Below are positions 48,612-62,400 of a stretch of 64,000 bases of DNA, piece after piece. A program made the translations under genes and the position numbers. How positions within the stretch are numbered: position 1 is the stretch's first letter; every line of letters starts with the position of its first letter. The notes below the pieces were generated by a model. The model ran no database searches. It saw only the letters and a program-made list of their open reading frames with translations, and was not told the origin of the DNA. Source of the stretch: Toxoplasma gondii ME49 (Eukaryota; Apicomplexa; Conoidasida; Eucoccidiorida; Sarcocystidae); NCBI RefSeq assembly GCF_000006565.2, contig NC_031473.1, positions 1,054,001 through 1,118,000 on the forward strand. Reading direction: 5' to 3'.

Positions 48612-49219
48612 AGCCGCTCACGGGAAAAAGCAGGGAAGAAGCGCGGCGCCGCAGAGGACGCGAAGAGAAGTTCGGACGCCGACCCGCAACGCAGGCGAGA
48701 GGAAACGAGAAGACGAGAAGGCAGAGATCCGACGCGAACCAGCAGCATACAGAGAACGGAGAAGAGACGAGAAGGGAGATCAAGGAGGAGACAGAGAGGC
48801 GCGGCGGAAGCTTCACCAGATGTGCGCAGGAGGGCAATATCACAGAGAGCGGAGGCAAAGCAGCGCGATCCACGAAACAAGACAAGCGCTCTCGAAGAAA
48901 AGAAACCTTGATACGACAAGAAAGCAACTTCGCCGGGCATCCATCATTCTTGCAGTTGAGCAGGGAGAAAGAATTTGGTGAGTCAACCTCATCGGTGCAT
49001 CTGGCATTCTCACCAGCGTCCTCGAAACAATCGAAGCCGCTCGTGCGTTTGGGGCTCGGCGCTGGCCTCTCGAAAGTCCCGAGAAAGGACATCAAAGAGA
49101 AAAGTCGAAGAAGTTGAAAGTGGCGGCAAAAACGGATTCAGAGTTGGCGACTCAGAAAAAAAAACAAAGAAACTGAAAGGGTGTCGTTTCTACGTGAAGC
49201 AATCCACGGATCTGAGCAC

Positions 49220-49235
49220 GGGGGGGGGGGGGGGG
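49220..49235. repeat. Poly-G tract (G16)
   Basis: Sixteen consecutive guanines in the 3' region beyond the subtilase stop codon. Confidence 0.9.
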
Positions 49236-49949
49236 CGAAACTGGTCCAAACATCTTTTCCTCTCTTTCTCCCAGTTCTGTGGCTGTGCGAGAATCTCTCT
49301 CCCCCGTGTCTCGACCGGACATCCGAGCTTCAAGAACGCGATCTCGACATCGAAAAAAAGGCATCTACACCTGCAGCGGTGCGCGCATGCGCATGCAACG
49401 CCTGCATGCAAGACCCTCGCTGCTGACGCATCAGACCAAAGGCCTTCCTCAGTTTCTTAAAATTCCAAACGCGTCTGGCGGCCGCGGGTCCCCAGCTGCT
49501 CACTCAAAAGAAGCGCGCCGATAGCTGCGGAAGAGAACGAACAATACAGACGAAAAAGCGCGAATTCTATAGACCAAGGTTGAACTGTGAGTTCGCGGCT
49601 CCACAAGCGTGGACGCCGGAAACTCTGCAGCGTACAGAAGAAACGCAACGCCTCCACTGCGTCGCCATGGAAAGGAAAGAGGGAGACGTCGTGCGAAGAA
49701 GGCGCTTCCGGATCGAAAAAGCCGTACAAACCAGCAGCTCACCTGCCAAGCAAACTGAAATGCCCAGAAAACGCTCTTTCCAGAACCTGCCGAAACACAG
49801 ACAGGCAAACCACTCAAGCGGAAACTCACGACAGATCCACACACACACACACAGATAAATGCAAGTATGCAGAAACATATGTTCTAGGCGTACTACTGTA
49901 ACTACACATAAACATACATCCTATGCATATACACTAAAGTACGCATATA

Positions 49950-50086
49950 CATATATATATATATATATATACAGAGATATATAAATACATTTCTGTGGCC
50001 GTGTGCACATTTGCAGCTGGGCATGCATGCACATATATATATATATATCGGATACAGATACGATTATATACATATATATATGTATC
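49950..50086. repeat. Two (TA)n microsatellites with TGCATGCA between
   Basis: TA tracts at about 49950-49980 and 50032-50086 flank a GCATGCATGCA word. They lie just beyond the stop codon of the minus-strand membrane-protein gene, in its 3' region. Confidence 0.8.
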
Positions 50087-50203
50087 TTAGCATCGCCTTG
50101 AAGTTGTCACATTCTTTGTTTTTTGAGAAACGGAATCACAAGAGATTGGACTGGCCTCATTTGCAAGACCTCCCGGGAGATCTGGAATTTTTCTTGTCAA
50201 GAC

Positions 50204-52792
50204 CTACCAAAGAGGTGCGATTTTGGCGTGGTGAGAGGCAAAGTCACCCGCGAGGAGCAGCCCGCAGGCCATCGCTAGCAAGTACAGGCTCTCTGCAGCT
50301 TCCACTTGTTGGGCGCCTGAAAAAGCGAGACAGAAAAAGGAAGACGTAAAAAGCAGTGGAGCAAGAAAGCGGATGAGAGCTAAGGGCAGATGAAGGAAAC
50401 AACCGAGAAACGCATGCAAAGTCCGAGAAACAAGGCAGACAGTGGAACAGAAAAAAAAGCGACCTCGACGCTTTGAGAGTGTCTCAGTCGGAGCTCATCT
50501 GACAGAGCCGCGATGGAGATACCGAGGGGAACGGGAGGATATTTTCAGGAACACAGGAGTGGTACTCGGGAGCGAACGGAGGCGGAAAATTCAAACTTCT
50601 TTCGCGAGCAGAGACTTTGGAAGTCGCGCGAGCAGAACAGAGGAAACGAAGAGACAGAGGTGAGGGTGAGAAGCTCGTGAACTGCCGCCCAGCTCAACTG
50701 AGGAGGATCCACAAGGTCTCACGGCTCCTTCAGGAAAGGACAGAGAGAGAACCTGGAAACAGCTGTGCATCTCCAGTATCTGGAGACACCCGAAAGACGA
50801 CGCCTGACGATTCAGATTGCTCTCGAGTTCCACGGAGGCAGAAAAAACTTGAAATCCGAGAGAAAAGGCACACCCGACAGGCAAGTCCTCCTCAACTCCG
50901 CGGCAAGGGAAGCGAACGCGACGGAGAACGAGGAAAGACACTCACCTGAAGCAGCGATGAGCGCAGCGACACCGTAGGCAACAAATCCAAATCGAACTCC
51001 ATTTCTCGGTCCCCGGTCGCCTCTCTGAGACGGGCAAAAACACAGCGACTTTCTTCCTCAACTGAAACTGAGGACGCGCGTAGGCACAAAAGGCACTAGG
51101 CATGATTCTGCCTCTCTGTGGATGTGCGTTCAGACGCGCTGATCCTGCCTAAATGTAGCTTTCGAACTCTAAGAAGTCAAGCATCCACTCCTTCTGTCCG
51201 ACGCGACGTCAAGCGCGATTTCGCTGGTGAGTTTCCCAACGCGCCTTGACTTCACTGGGCCTGTATGTACCCTTCGTCCAGTTGAAGCGATCAAATCCAT
51301 CCCCCCCCCTCCCCCAGTTTCGCTCAGAGGCACGTTGAACGCGAAGTCTTTCTGCGACGGGAGGATCCGACGCCCTTTCTTTCAGCTTCGCTAAAAAGAG
51401 AGAAACTCGCATGCAAGAGCCTCTGGGGTGCCACAGGTCTGCGATCGCTCCCCTTGTTGATCGTTGCAGGCATGCAGAGCACCAGTTAATCGATAGGCCG
51501 ACGCGAAACAAAGATGAGAAGGCGTTCCGAGGAGACTGCAACTGTCCACGCTGCCGCTGTTTTCACACAGGACGCCGAGCGTCCTTGGGGGACCGGCGTG
51601 GAGTTAGGTAAGGCTGTAACAGCATGACCTTTCTCTTGAAACGCCTAGGCTTTTCTCTCCACCTGTCTTTTGTGCTTCTTTGTGCCCTTGTCCAGAGGCG
51701 TCCTTCGCGTCGCTGCAAGCATTTTTCACTTGCTCTCCTTCGACGCTCCTTTCCTTACACTGCGAGGGCTCCCGATGTGCGCCAACTGCATGCCTGCATG
51801 CATTCCCCACTTGGGGAGCACAGGAACGCAGAAACGTCAACGGGCGTCCAGGGCCGAGTCACCAGCGAATTCGCGACGCTGTGCGGAGACGCGAATGGAG
51901 CCAGAGAGCCTCTCGAAGCTCTTAAGACAACGCAGTCAGAAGGAAACCTGGCAAGACCCTCTTAGAGAGGACGCTGCACAGACGTCCGCTGCTGCTGGAG
52001 ACCATTCATCTGTTCTCGACAGGAAACGAACGCCTCTTCAAGAGCCGTCAGACGGCAACTGACAACGTCCACTCTCTCGGAAGCTGTGTACAAATGTACG
52101 TTTCTGGAGACGAACGCCACAAGCATCTGACGAGTCTCCGTAAATGTCCGCTAAGCGCGTCTCGCAGTCTTTGCAGATGCTTTCGCTAGACAGAGAGGCA
52201 TGTGCAGGCGTCGCCGTGTAGGTCCAGTTGTCTATCTGTTTCTGCCGCGCCTGGAAAGCCGAAGTCGCGTTTTTTCTCTCGAAATCTCAAAACGACCGGA
52301 GGCGTCAACACAAAACTGGCACACCACTCAAGAGTGTATTTGCGTATCGAATGTTCACGGAAAAATAGACTACTACTCGAAGTAACAGAGCTTAAAGTGA
52401 ACGTTGAACCAAGCGAACGCAGCCGCTCGCATGCGTCATCTTCAGGTGACTCTGGGGAAACTGGCGGTTTTCTAGACGTGTGCGCGAATCCTGCGTCTCA
52501 CCCAGGAAGCCAGCAGAGTCGCGGCATAGTAGACACTCCAGCCAATCAGGTCGCGCGCCAGAGAGTCGAAGCCCCAGACTGGCCAGGAGAAAAAGAGAGA
52601 AAGGAAAAGGGGAAGAAGCAAAAATGCGAAAAGAAACAGTGAATGCAGTGCATTCTGGAGGGAAGGATGCACACGAAGGATAGCAGACAGAACAAACTAG
52701 AGAGCGAAAAGGTCTCAGAACATGGTAGCCTTTTTCGTTCCCAGGAGGTCCGCTAGCCCACCGTCAAGGAAGCGCAGAGTGGCGAGAAACAT
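50204..52792 (-). CDS. Small three-helix membrane protein (99 aa), unknown
   Basis: Four minus-strand exons, 52792-52762, 52578-52502, 51024-50946 and 50316-50204, join in phase with clean GT and AG ends and give 99 aa. Three hydrophobic helices are visible: DLIGWSVYYAATLLASW at about 20-36, FGFVAYGVAALIAAS at about 48-62 and LYLLAMACGLLLAGDFAS at about 73-90, followed by HHAKIAPLW. The frame of exon 1 is open upstream of the ATG through another hydrophobic stretch (PLVASLICMFLATLRF) to a possible acceptor at about 52873, so an N-terminally longer product with a fourth helix and more exons is possible. I do not recognise the family. Small multi-pass proteins of this type include coccidian subunits of mitochondrial complexes and ER or Golgi factors; no motif decides. 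The phase-perfect chain of hydrophobic exons is the main evidence that the gene is real. Confidence 0.65.
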
Positions 52793-54724
52793 GCAAATCA
52801 ACGAGGCGACCAGAGGAAAGTCGAAAAAAAGATCACGAGAACCGGGAGGAAAGAGAGAGCAAGGAAAAATGACTGAGGCGGAAAAGAGAGAGTAAGACTC
52901 ACACACGCAAGGCCAAGGAGAAGCCGAAAGATCAGATGACGTGCAAGAAAGAAGGTAGGAGAGAGGAGAGAGAAAGGAAATGAAGGAGGGAGGAAAGTCG
53001 AGGAAGCACAGCGAGAGGACAGAGGAGGGCGAGGAGAAAACCGGAACGAGAGACCTTCGTTGACCAGCAAGGAGAACAGTCACACGGCAAGATCGAAGAG
53101 AGACACCAGTGGGTCTGAGAACAACACGGTGCTCCTTGGAGGCCCGGCAAGTCTTCAAGGGTTTGCCTTCGAGTTGCATGCAGTCTCACGAATCTTCTGC
53201 GGTCAGTGAGACCTTTCTTTTTCGCTTCCACTTGACACACAGTGAAGATACTCGTTCGACAGTGTGGGGAGGGGGGCATAACAGCAGCAAAGACAGCGCG
53301 TTTGCCTGCACGTTCGCGGAGCCTCGAACTTGGAAACATAGCACCTACGCGGGACAAGATGTGGAGCGACAGCAGAGCAGCAGAGAGGCGCCAGTGGCAG
53401 AACGCGAAGAAAGAACCGAGCGCCTGAGGGCGGTTGAGTTACGCGAGCCCAGAAAGGCAGGAAGTGAAGATACAGGCCCGCTCGTGGATCGCCAAGATGT
53501 CGATAGTTTTGCGGTGGGCGTACACTCGCCGGAAGGTACGATGACGCGGAGGGTGGAGCTGCAGAAGGCAGGGGAGAAGAGGCGAACGACGAACGAGAAG
53601 AGAAAAGAGAGGGAGAAGAAGGTCGAAGAGAAAGGAGGGAAGGAGGAGATGGAGAGGAAGAGCCCACGGAACAGAGAAGAGGTCTTGGCGCACAGCTTCT
53701 GAGAGCCGAGGTCGAAGGGGAGAGAGACCCAGAAAACTGCAGCGGAGACGACGACTCGCGTAAGCTCAGGTGAGGACTCCCTCTGTGTTGTTTGGGCGTC
53801 GAGCCTTCTGCTGCGGACGAAGTCCAAGTTTCTCTACGAACGTCACCAGAGAACGGAAGCTCTCTGTTCCAGGTGCTGGACTTGGAAAACGGAGAAGGCG
53901 AGAAACGTCCAGAAAGAGGCCTGGTCAGAACCGACTTCGCGGCTGTGAGGCGACAGCCAAGAAAGAGAGAGTGAGAAAAACAGTGTGGAAAAACGAGAGG
54001 GTGGAAGGACGCCAGGCTTGGGCGCCGCCCCAGGAGGGCACCCGATACGCCGCGGACGCTGTGTGCCGTCATCGCGGAAGAAACGAGAGTTTCAAGGTGA
54101 AAATGAAGCCATTATCACCGGTCGAGACACGCACCGGGTCAGCAGGAATCGAGTTGAGAAAAAAGAAAAGAACTCGAGCAGTTCCGCTCTCCAGTTTCCA
54201 CGAAAAACGACGCGCACATGGAGTGTGCCCGAGAGCGCGCTGTAAACGAACACCCGGGAGGGGTCCAGTGTGTCTTCTCGGAAAGAAGGGATGGAAATGC
54301 GAAGAAAGCAATTTGTTTGCATCTATGGAACAGAAAGAAAAGGACAGATGGTCCAGCAAAGCTCGTCGATCTCCCTTTTCCCGAGACCGAACTCTGCTAG
54401 AACGGCCGACGAAGAAACGAAAGTACGCGTAGAGAAAGATCTCGACGAGGTGACTTTGCGACCAAGACCCAAAACCGAGGAAACGAGTGAACTTGACGAG
54501 GCAGAATTCGATCCCGTCTGCAAGGACAGAGACCAAACAGAAAGGACGGAGTTCGAGCAGTGAAACGAGAAGCGGTGGGGCAAACTGATAGGAAGAACAG
54601 AGAAGACGACTTGCTCGCGGTCGTATGTGTAAAAGAACATGTCGAGTCTGCAAGCCCACCGCATGCAGTCTGTGCGGTGGCGTCCTGACAAGCTTTAGAG
54701 GAATGAGATGACCCTCCACAGTTT
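52793..54724. other. Divergent 5' region between minus- and plus-strand genes
   Basis: Upstream of both the three-helix protein (-) and the macrodomain gene (+). Strongly purine-rich on the plus strand. Frames of up to 289 codons are open but Arg/Ser/Pro-rich with no domains. It may include 5' exons of the minus-strand gene. Confidence 0.4.
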
Positions 54725-57700
54725 ATGGCACTTTTTTTCCGCATGTTTTGGGCGGGACCACCGTCTCTCGCGAAATCCGCAGATCTGAGGGTTTCATCGC
54801 ATTCAGGAAAGCAGAAGGGAGGGCTCCCCGACCTCAGTAAAAAAGCAGCGCGGGTGCCTGGTTCCCTGGCTCAGATCATTATGTGCGTAGAGAGAAAAAA
54901 AGGATGCTGCATTCATACTCTGCTTTTGCTTCTCTACCTTAGTGTGGAAGGCGGCCAGTTCACGAGAAGCTGCTGCAGCCTCTCTAGACGCTGTAGAGGA
55001 ACCTGTAATCCTTCGTAGTGCAAATGCGACGGCACCTCAGAAAAGGCGCAGGGTTCACCATGAATTTAGACTTGCCCACGAGATGCAGGTAGTTCGTCCA
55101 GTTCAGTCTCTTCAGTTTGCCGACTCCGTGGAACGGAAGCTACCGAGGGCCGCGTCTGAGTGCGCTTTTACCAGGCAGTTGCGTATTCTTGTTGGCTGTC
55201 AAATCTCGTGCAATTTGAGACGTAATTGAGGAAGCTTCAAGTGACTGCTTCTCACACAAAATTCGGGCAAATCTGATTTCACATTCAGCGTTTTCCGCAG
55301 AGCGTCGTGCAGCAGTTCAGCGAGTATCCGATGTGAGAGGATCCGCGAAGTGACAGCATCGCCACTTGGAGTTGTCATATCGCTCCGAGGTCTAGGGCAT
55401 AGAGCGCCCTTCTTTGTCTGACGGTACATTCCACTTGCGTACGGACAGCGAAGCAAAAGCGAGGGGAGGTCATGTGTGAGAGTGACAAGGGTGCTGCAAC
55501 AGATCGAACTGTAGGCGAGGCTACTCAACGGGAAACACGGTTGCGTCGTTGCCATCCTAGACGGCTTGCCGTTGATACTGACAGTCTTAGGCATCGAAGG
55601 CAGGCCCTACGGTCGCTGTGTTGACGACTTTCTTCGTTGACTTCTCTGCATCCAGAGACTGAAACTCGGATCGGGAGGTACACTGCTTCGACCAGTTCAG
55701 GAGAAACTGCATTGCGGTCAAGAATCTGTTACTTTTTTAGGAATTGCAAGAGGGTGACGGCCGAGCCAGTCGGTTCCACTGAACACTCAGCGAAAACAAT
55801 TCAGACAGGAAATGGAGCCTCGCGAATAAAAAACCGCGGTCATGACGGGGCATTTTCCCGTTTCCTATATTCAGTGGCCAAGGGTGGTGCGGAGACACTC
55901 ACCATCAGGTATCGAGAATATGCTCCGCAAAACAGAGGCTTGTCTTTTTTTCACAAGAGCTTGCGACAAAAGCTTGCAGAAACGTGCACGACAACTTTCC
56001 GGGCGCCTGCTCATTGACAGACCTTGCGAAACAGGCTGGCAAGCTGTCGATTGTTTCTACTGACACAAAGAGAACAGAAGTTTCCTTTCAGCTGAAGACG
56101 AACATCCGCAGTTCTTGTGGTTTCTTCGAATGTGCAGTTGGTTTACTTTCGAGGCAACTGGGAGTCTTTCTGCGTCTGCCCGAACTCCAGTCTTGGCGCT
56201 TAAGAAACGTCTGCTGCGGTGTCGCGTTTTTGACATATTCATCCTGTAAGAGGACAGTAGATCCTTGCTAAACAGAAACGAAATCGCACTGATGTTAGAC
56301 GATTCTTCTGTGTACAACACTGCACTGTGAGGCAACAAACCAGTTCTGTTACAATGCTGCGTGCGTCTTTTATTGTATATCTGCCGGACTGACGCACGCG
56401 CATGACCTCAATTTTAAAAGAACACAAGTTCCTCTGCTTTCCGGTCGAATGCGTCTTGACCTGTAGTTCGCATCTTGCTCGCGATTTGATGTTGAGACGC
56501 TGCTTCTGCGTATATCGATCTAGCACTAGCAATCGGTTACAATGGGCTCTTTTACATAGACAATCAATTCACAGTTCCGTTTTCCGTCCGAAGAGCTTTG
56601 CTTCACGCGAAGTGTTTGACTGTAGACGCGGCTTCCGAGTGTTTTTACCTTCTGAGGAACAATGATCCAACAGATGTAGTTGTTTTTTGTGAGAAAACAA
56701 CTGCAAACCAAAAATACCTGAGTCTGCGGCAAGGGGCGACCACAGACACTCTAGACACCAGCTGTTGGGGGTCACTAGTGTCCATCGTGACCGTGCCACG
56801 GGGTTCCCTTATTCTCCTTGCAAGTTGTACAAAGATGAGAAAAGAGTAATGTGCCTTAACGCTTCAGCGAGAGGGCCTTAGCATCCGAGAAATCGATCAA
56901 GAATACGAAGGCGTGACCGCAAGACGCTTTTTAGAGCAAACACTCTCCGTAACGTCGCTGTTTTTCGCGCTTCTCGTTCGTCGTAACAATCCGGCAGGGC
57001 TGCTGCTTCCCTGGCCTGCCTGCGCTCGTGGTATACACATCAACTCAAATCCGAAAAACAACAGGACATTTGCTGCCTGTACGTGACATATGCTTCGCGT
57101 CTTGCCCATGCATGCTCGGTTGCACGTTGCTTCTTTTTGAGGAGGGTCCTACTAGCTCGCTCACAGTCCGTTGCTGAACTTCCATGTGACTTGCTTGTGC
57201 GCCCTGCTAGCAGGTGGCGGGCGCTCGACGTCGTCGCCATTCTGTCGGAAGTCTTTCCGAGGTTCGCTGAATTGTTTTCCGGAAAACTGCTGCCGCGCCA
57301 AGAGCCTGTCTCTATTTGTGAAGAAATATCTTTTCGCGGGAGGTCTTTCAGAGGTCTCAAGCAGTGTGCTCGTCAAGACGGGGGAAAAATCGTGCAGCCA
57401 GCGCACCCAGCCGGTTTTGCGCGCGTCGGTCTGCGGCTTTCCTCTTTTTGCGGCTTGGCTGTTTGCGTTTTTTCTTTCCCTAATGCATATTTGCTGGACA
57501 CGGAAGTCGACGCTACCCAACACACGCCAACAGGTGATGTACCAGCTCTCGTAAAAGCCGGAGTCTCGTAGGGGCGCCGCTGTCGCAAGGGGGCTAGGCC
57601 GAGCATGGCGTTGGTGGTTCCGTGGTTCTCTGAGGACCGTCGATATCTGCTGGACGATGGGACTGGGATTTTATCACCTTAGTCGCGTGTTGAATTTTTC

Positions 57701-59306
57701 GAGGGGGATTGCGGTGTATCGTTTGCGTTTTCGCGGAGAGCTGTTTCTCCGCGATATCCAAGCGTTTCTTCGTTTCCGCAGCGAGGTTCTCTCCGGCGGT
57801 CGTTCCCTGCCAGTGACTCTTTCGTTCTTTTCCTCTGCAAGTCACCTCTTTGCTAGCCGTTGCCACTTCACGCCTTTCGGCCACAGAAGAGGGTTCCCTT
57901 TTCTTGTCTGGTACGAGTTCCCGGTGTGAGCGCCGTCTAGCGTTCTGCCAGTGACAAACACTGTCGTGGCTTCTTTCTCAGGTGCTCCTGTGCGGTGAAG
58001 ACTTGCACATCCGACACACTGCGTTTGCGAAGGATGACACTGCTCTCCACGCTGGCTCAACCAACTGGAACAGGTCGAAAACTGCAGCCCGTTCTTTCTG
58101 TCGTTTTCTTTTCGAGATCCCAGTCCTGTGTTATTCATGTTTCGCAACCTGTACCGTACGGGTGCTGTTACTGACAGTCTCACCTCCACGTCACTCTCAC
58201 AATTGAACCACTTCGTTTTTTCCGTCGCTGCCCTTCTCCAGTGCGTTGCAAAGTGTCGTTTGCAAGGATCGCGTTTTCGCTCCCTCCTCTCCCCATTAGA
58301 TGGGTGCGGTCGGTAGACGACCAGCGAGCACAGCACCTCCGTACCCCTCAAACTGACGGCAACGGCGCTCTTTGGTTTCCGTATTTTTCTTCAGGAGCTA
58401 CCGGAAGAACGAGGGAAGCAAGATAAAAGAGAAAACCGAACATGGTGGTCTTGCCATGGACCTGGGGGGCCGCTTCACGAGCGAACATGCCGAAATCTGG
58501 AACTGCCAGCAGCCGCAATCTTGGCTACGTGAAGGCGGTGAATCTCCCGCGACTCTCCAAGGATCCCGATACGTGAGACTCGCGTCTTCACCAGAGGACA
58601 ACTGCAAATTTGGAACCTTATGTATACGTATATAAGGAGATGTCCATGCCCAGATGTCTATGCGTGGATGTATGTATGTATGACTGCACACGTGTATAGG
58701 CGTCTATTTGTGTGTTTTCGTTCATATGTATGCATGCATATGTGGCGGTGTCGATCTATCGATCTATCTATCTATCTATATATATATATATATATGTATG
58801 CGTCTACGCATGTCTTTGCATGCAGTTATCTGTGTATACGTATTCAATTGGTTTCACTTTCTTTCCAGTCATTGCCGTCTTCAGTATGCCCTGCTACCAT
58901 GGGAGGCTTCAATAGATTCGTGAATCAGCAATCTGTCCTGTTCTTTCGTTTGCATGGATTCTCAGGCTGCTCAGAAAAGTCGTACTTTACCGAGGAGACA
59001 TCACCGAGCTGGATGTGGACGTTATTGTGAACGCGGCAAATCCTTCTCTTCTTGGAGGTGGAGGCGTCGATGGAGCAATTCATCGGAAGGCGGGACCTCA
59101 GTTACGAGTTTTCAACCAGACTCTGGGCGGCTGCAAAACAGGTTCGTTCAACGCCTTCCGAGCTGAATTTGGTCTCTCGTCTAAGTCATCGCACCGTGCA
59201 GAGAAATCACGATCGCAGCGCTGTTTTTGTTTTGAATTTGGGGTCTCTACGCCTAGACACGAACTCAACGTTTATTCTGTTAGCACAGCAACCCAACACA
59301 CACATG

Positions 59307-59337
<31 letters not shown>

Positions 59338-59372
59338 GTGTGTCTCTGCAAATGTATACATACACACATCTA

Positions 59373-59410
<38 letters not shown>

Positions 59411-62400
59411 GGTTTAGTAACGATGATGTGTATAGTGAATGCGTGGTGTCTGGGTGCTTTCGAGAGGCAGTGTGATTGTTTACAATGGCGATTGAGCTTG
59501 TCTGTCTCCAAATGGAGAGGCGATTCTGTCCACATTTGTCGGCCGTACCAGGCTGCACCTCACTGCTCTCTTGTCCACCTTTTCTGAGTGTGTGAAAATC
59601 TGAATTCCTTTTCAGGCGAAGTAAAGGCATCGCCAGCTTTCCAGCTCGTCTGCAAACAAATTTTCCATACAGTTGGGCCGCGAGGTGAACAGTCACAGGC
59701 TCTCCGCGCCTGTTATTTGAATGCTTTAGAGCTGTTGAAGGTACGTTGATTGAAGCTGTCTTTTCTCTTCCCTCCCCACCTTTATGTCGCACAAGATCTT
59801 TGTCCGGTTTGTCAAGGAGAGGGGAAACGTCGCTCTGTTGGAAATTCCAGACGAGAAGCCCAGGAAGCCACGGCCATCTTGGTAGTCAGACGAAAAGAAA
59901 AGCAGAGAGATTCTCTGAGCTGCAGCGATGGAGACCCGTCAGATAGGAAGCAGCAGAGTGCGGCACTACGTGTACAACTCAAGCTTCGTTTGTTCACACG
60001 AGTTTCTGTCTTTCTGAACAAGACGGGATGTTGGGATCTGTGTGGTAGTGTGTCGCATACAAGTCAACGCGACGACGGGGCCGGTTTCGAGTGTCTCTCC
60101 TTCGCCACTGTAGAATCTGTAGGTGCTCCTTTTGTCATTCGTCGCCTGGGTCTCCCGCGGGGAATTAGAACAGAATTCCCAGTTCTTTGCAACCAGTTGT
60201 CGCGCCGGTGAAATGCTCTGTTTCTTCTGACCAGCGATCCAAATACCGCACCATTGCGTTTCCATGTATCTCCACGGGAATTTACGGCTACCCTCAACTG
60301 AACGCAGCTCAGGTGAGGCCGTGCACCCTTTTCAAGAGTTCAGTCTTTCCCCAGTGGAAGAACAGAGGACGCGGACTACAGAGACGACGGGGGGATTTCT
60401 TTCGTCTGGCTGCTTCGTTGGTTCGCTTCACACATACTCCGCCCAAGTGGTGCCTGCGTCCTTGAGAGAGTCTGCCATTACTCACTGCGCCGCGGTCTCT
60501 GCGTTCTTGAGGCGCCAACGCTGAAGAGCGAACATGTTGGAATTCGAAAGCAGAAACACAATTGCGTGTACAATTGGCAGACAGACGGCACAGAGGGCAC
60601 GATGCATGCTACGGGCTCTGACCACAAAGACTTCGCGAAACATTCTGCGACGCAAGTGCTTGTGCCTCCGAATCCGGACTGCGACTTGCGCAATGACACC
60701 TGGAAAAAAGGTCCCTGCTTGAGCGTTGGACGTTGTTGTCGATTCGCATGTCTTTGCTTTGTCTCGGGTGTTTCCGCTGCTGTGTTTAGGTCGTGACGAA
60801 ATGCGTGACCAAGTGGCTGAAAATCCCTGCGAACTACGAAGCCGTAGACTTTATTGTCTTTTGCGTTTTTGAGCGACAAGATTTTCTCTTTTACGAACAG
60901 GTTAGTGTACAACTCGAGCTCGCCAGTACACGCTTATCGAGGTCTTTTCTGCTTGTCTAGGTCACTTCGGGACATTTCTAGCGCGGTTCTCAGAAAACCT
61001 GCAAAACCCTGGCTTCGACGCGGTTTGGCGTGGAAGCTTCGAGGTCGCAAACAGAAACGAAACAACCTCGGACCCCGAGAGGGAGTATCTGGAGGTCGTG
61101 GTGCGCACGCTTGTGTCGCAGACTTGCGTTTCTCGTAGGTTTGGAGCCTGGAGGCAGCACAGCGAAACGGCCAAGAAAAGGTTCCCCCGGGGACATTTGT
61201 TTTCGTCACTTCCGTTTCCTCTGCCCACTCCCGCGCATGCGATGTGATCGCATACCGCGTGAGTCTCTGCAGTTGTGTGTGGGTGTGTGTATGTCTCTTC
61301 AGCTCCTCTCGAAAATCAAATGTCGGGCGCCTGTGTCCATCGCGAGTGTGTTTGCCCCGCGCACTGTGGAAGTTGAGGGTCAACTTGCAGCGTCTGCCCT
61401 GGAAGAAAATGACGTCGAGGTTTCTGTCTCCGCTGGCATTTCGAGACAGTTCCTCGAACGCGGAAAGGCGTCTCCCTGTGAAGCAGGAAAGGACGACGCG
61501 GGGGCCGGGGACCTGCCGCCCTGGGGCGGGTCGTGGGTGCTCTGCGGCGGCGCCGAGGACGCGACTCGTGAGGAAGAAGACGGAACTGGAGAAGAAGACG
61601 ATCGCACAAGAGTGTTTCCCTACAAGGGCACAAAGGACGGCATGGAGCTGCAGTCTCTGAAGGGTCTCTCTGAGACTGGAGATACTCCAGAAGACTCTGC
61701 CGCCAGTCCCGAACCAAGCTGTGGTGGTTTCGGTGAACATGTCGGCGAGAGAGGCGGCAGGCGAAGCGAGGAAGAGGACATGCAAGAAGGAGACACGGGA
61801 GCTACACAGGGTAGCCGACCGATGCGGCAGGTGAGGGTGAAGGCTTGCGAGGCCGGGAAAAGGCACAAGAGACGCGCGTCTGTCGACGAGGATGATGAGG
61901 TTTCGTCTGCAGACCTATCAGACGAGTGCCCCGCCGCTCGGCTGGTGGAGAAGCAAGAACACAGGGGCGAGAGGCGAAGGAGGAATGACCGGAAGGCGAA
62001 ACGAGGGAAGCCAGAGCGACCCAAGAAAAAGGAGGCAACCAACCGAAGGATCAACACATGCTTCGACCGACATCAGCAGGAACGCATCGACGCCGAACAG
62101 CGCCTGAGACTCGAGTCCGGCGAAACTGCATCATCGACGCATCCCGCCGTAGCGTCGAAAGCCTCGGGGGGAGGTGACCATGCCCTGCCGCGGCCTCTGC
62201 CTGCCGGTGGCTACTTCCCCCTCTCGGTGAATTCAGGTGAGGATCCGAGGCGGGAGCCAGACGAGCAGGGTGCTGACGCTGAGAAAGGGGAAACTCCAGA
62301 ACTCCCAGTGCATCTTGGTGTCGACGACCAGAAATCGGCGGCACATTCCGAAGCCGTCGCGGAAGGACTCCCGCGGGAGCCTTGCAGCGCTCTCGAGGGC

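Larger units (their letters stand above)
48612..50203. other. Convergent 3' region of subtilase and small membrane-protein gene
   Basis: The subtilase (+) and the three-helix protein (-) end facing this interval. The first 500 bases are purine-rich. A G16 run lies at 49220-49235, a CA repeat at about 49840-49855, and (TA)n tracts at about 49950-49980 and 50032-50086. No supported ORF. Confidence 0.45.

Noticed and set aside
53203..54072. Minus-strand 289-codon frame upstream of the three-helix protein
   Set aside because: Ser/Pro/Arg-rich with no domain. No splice junction connecting it to the membrane-protein exons could be shown.
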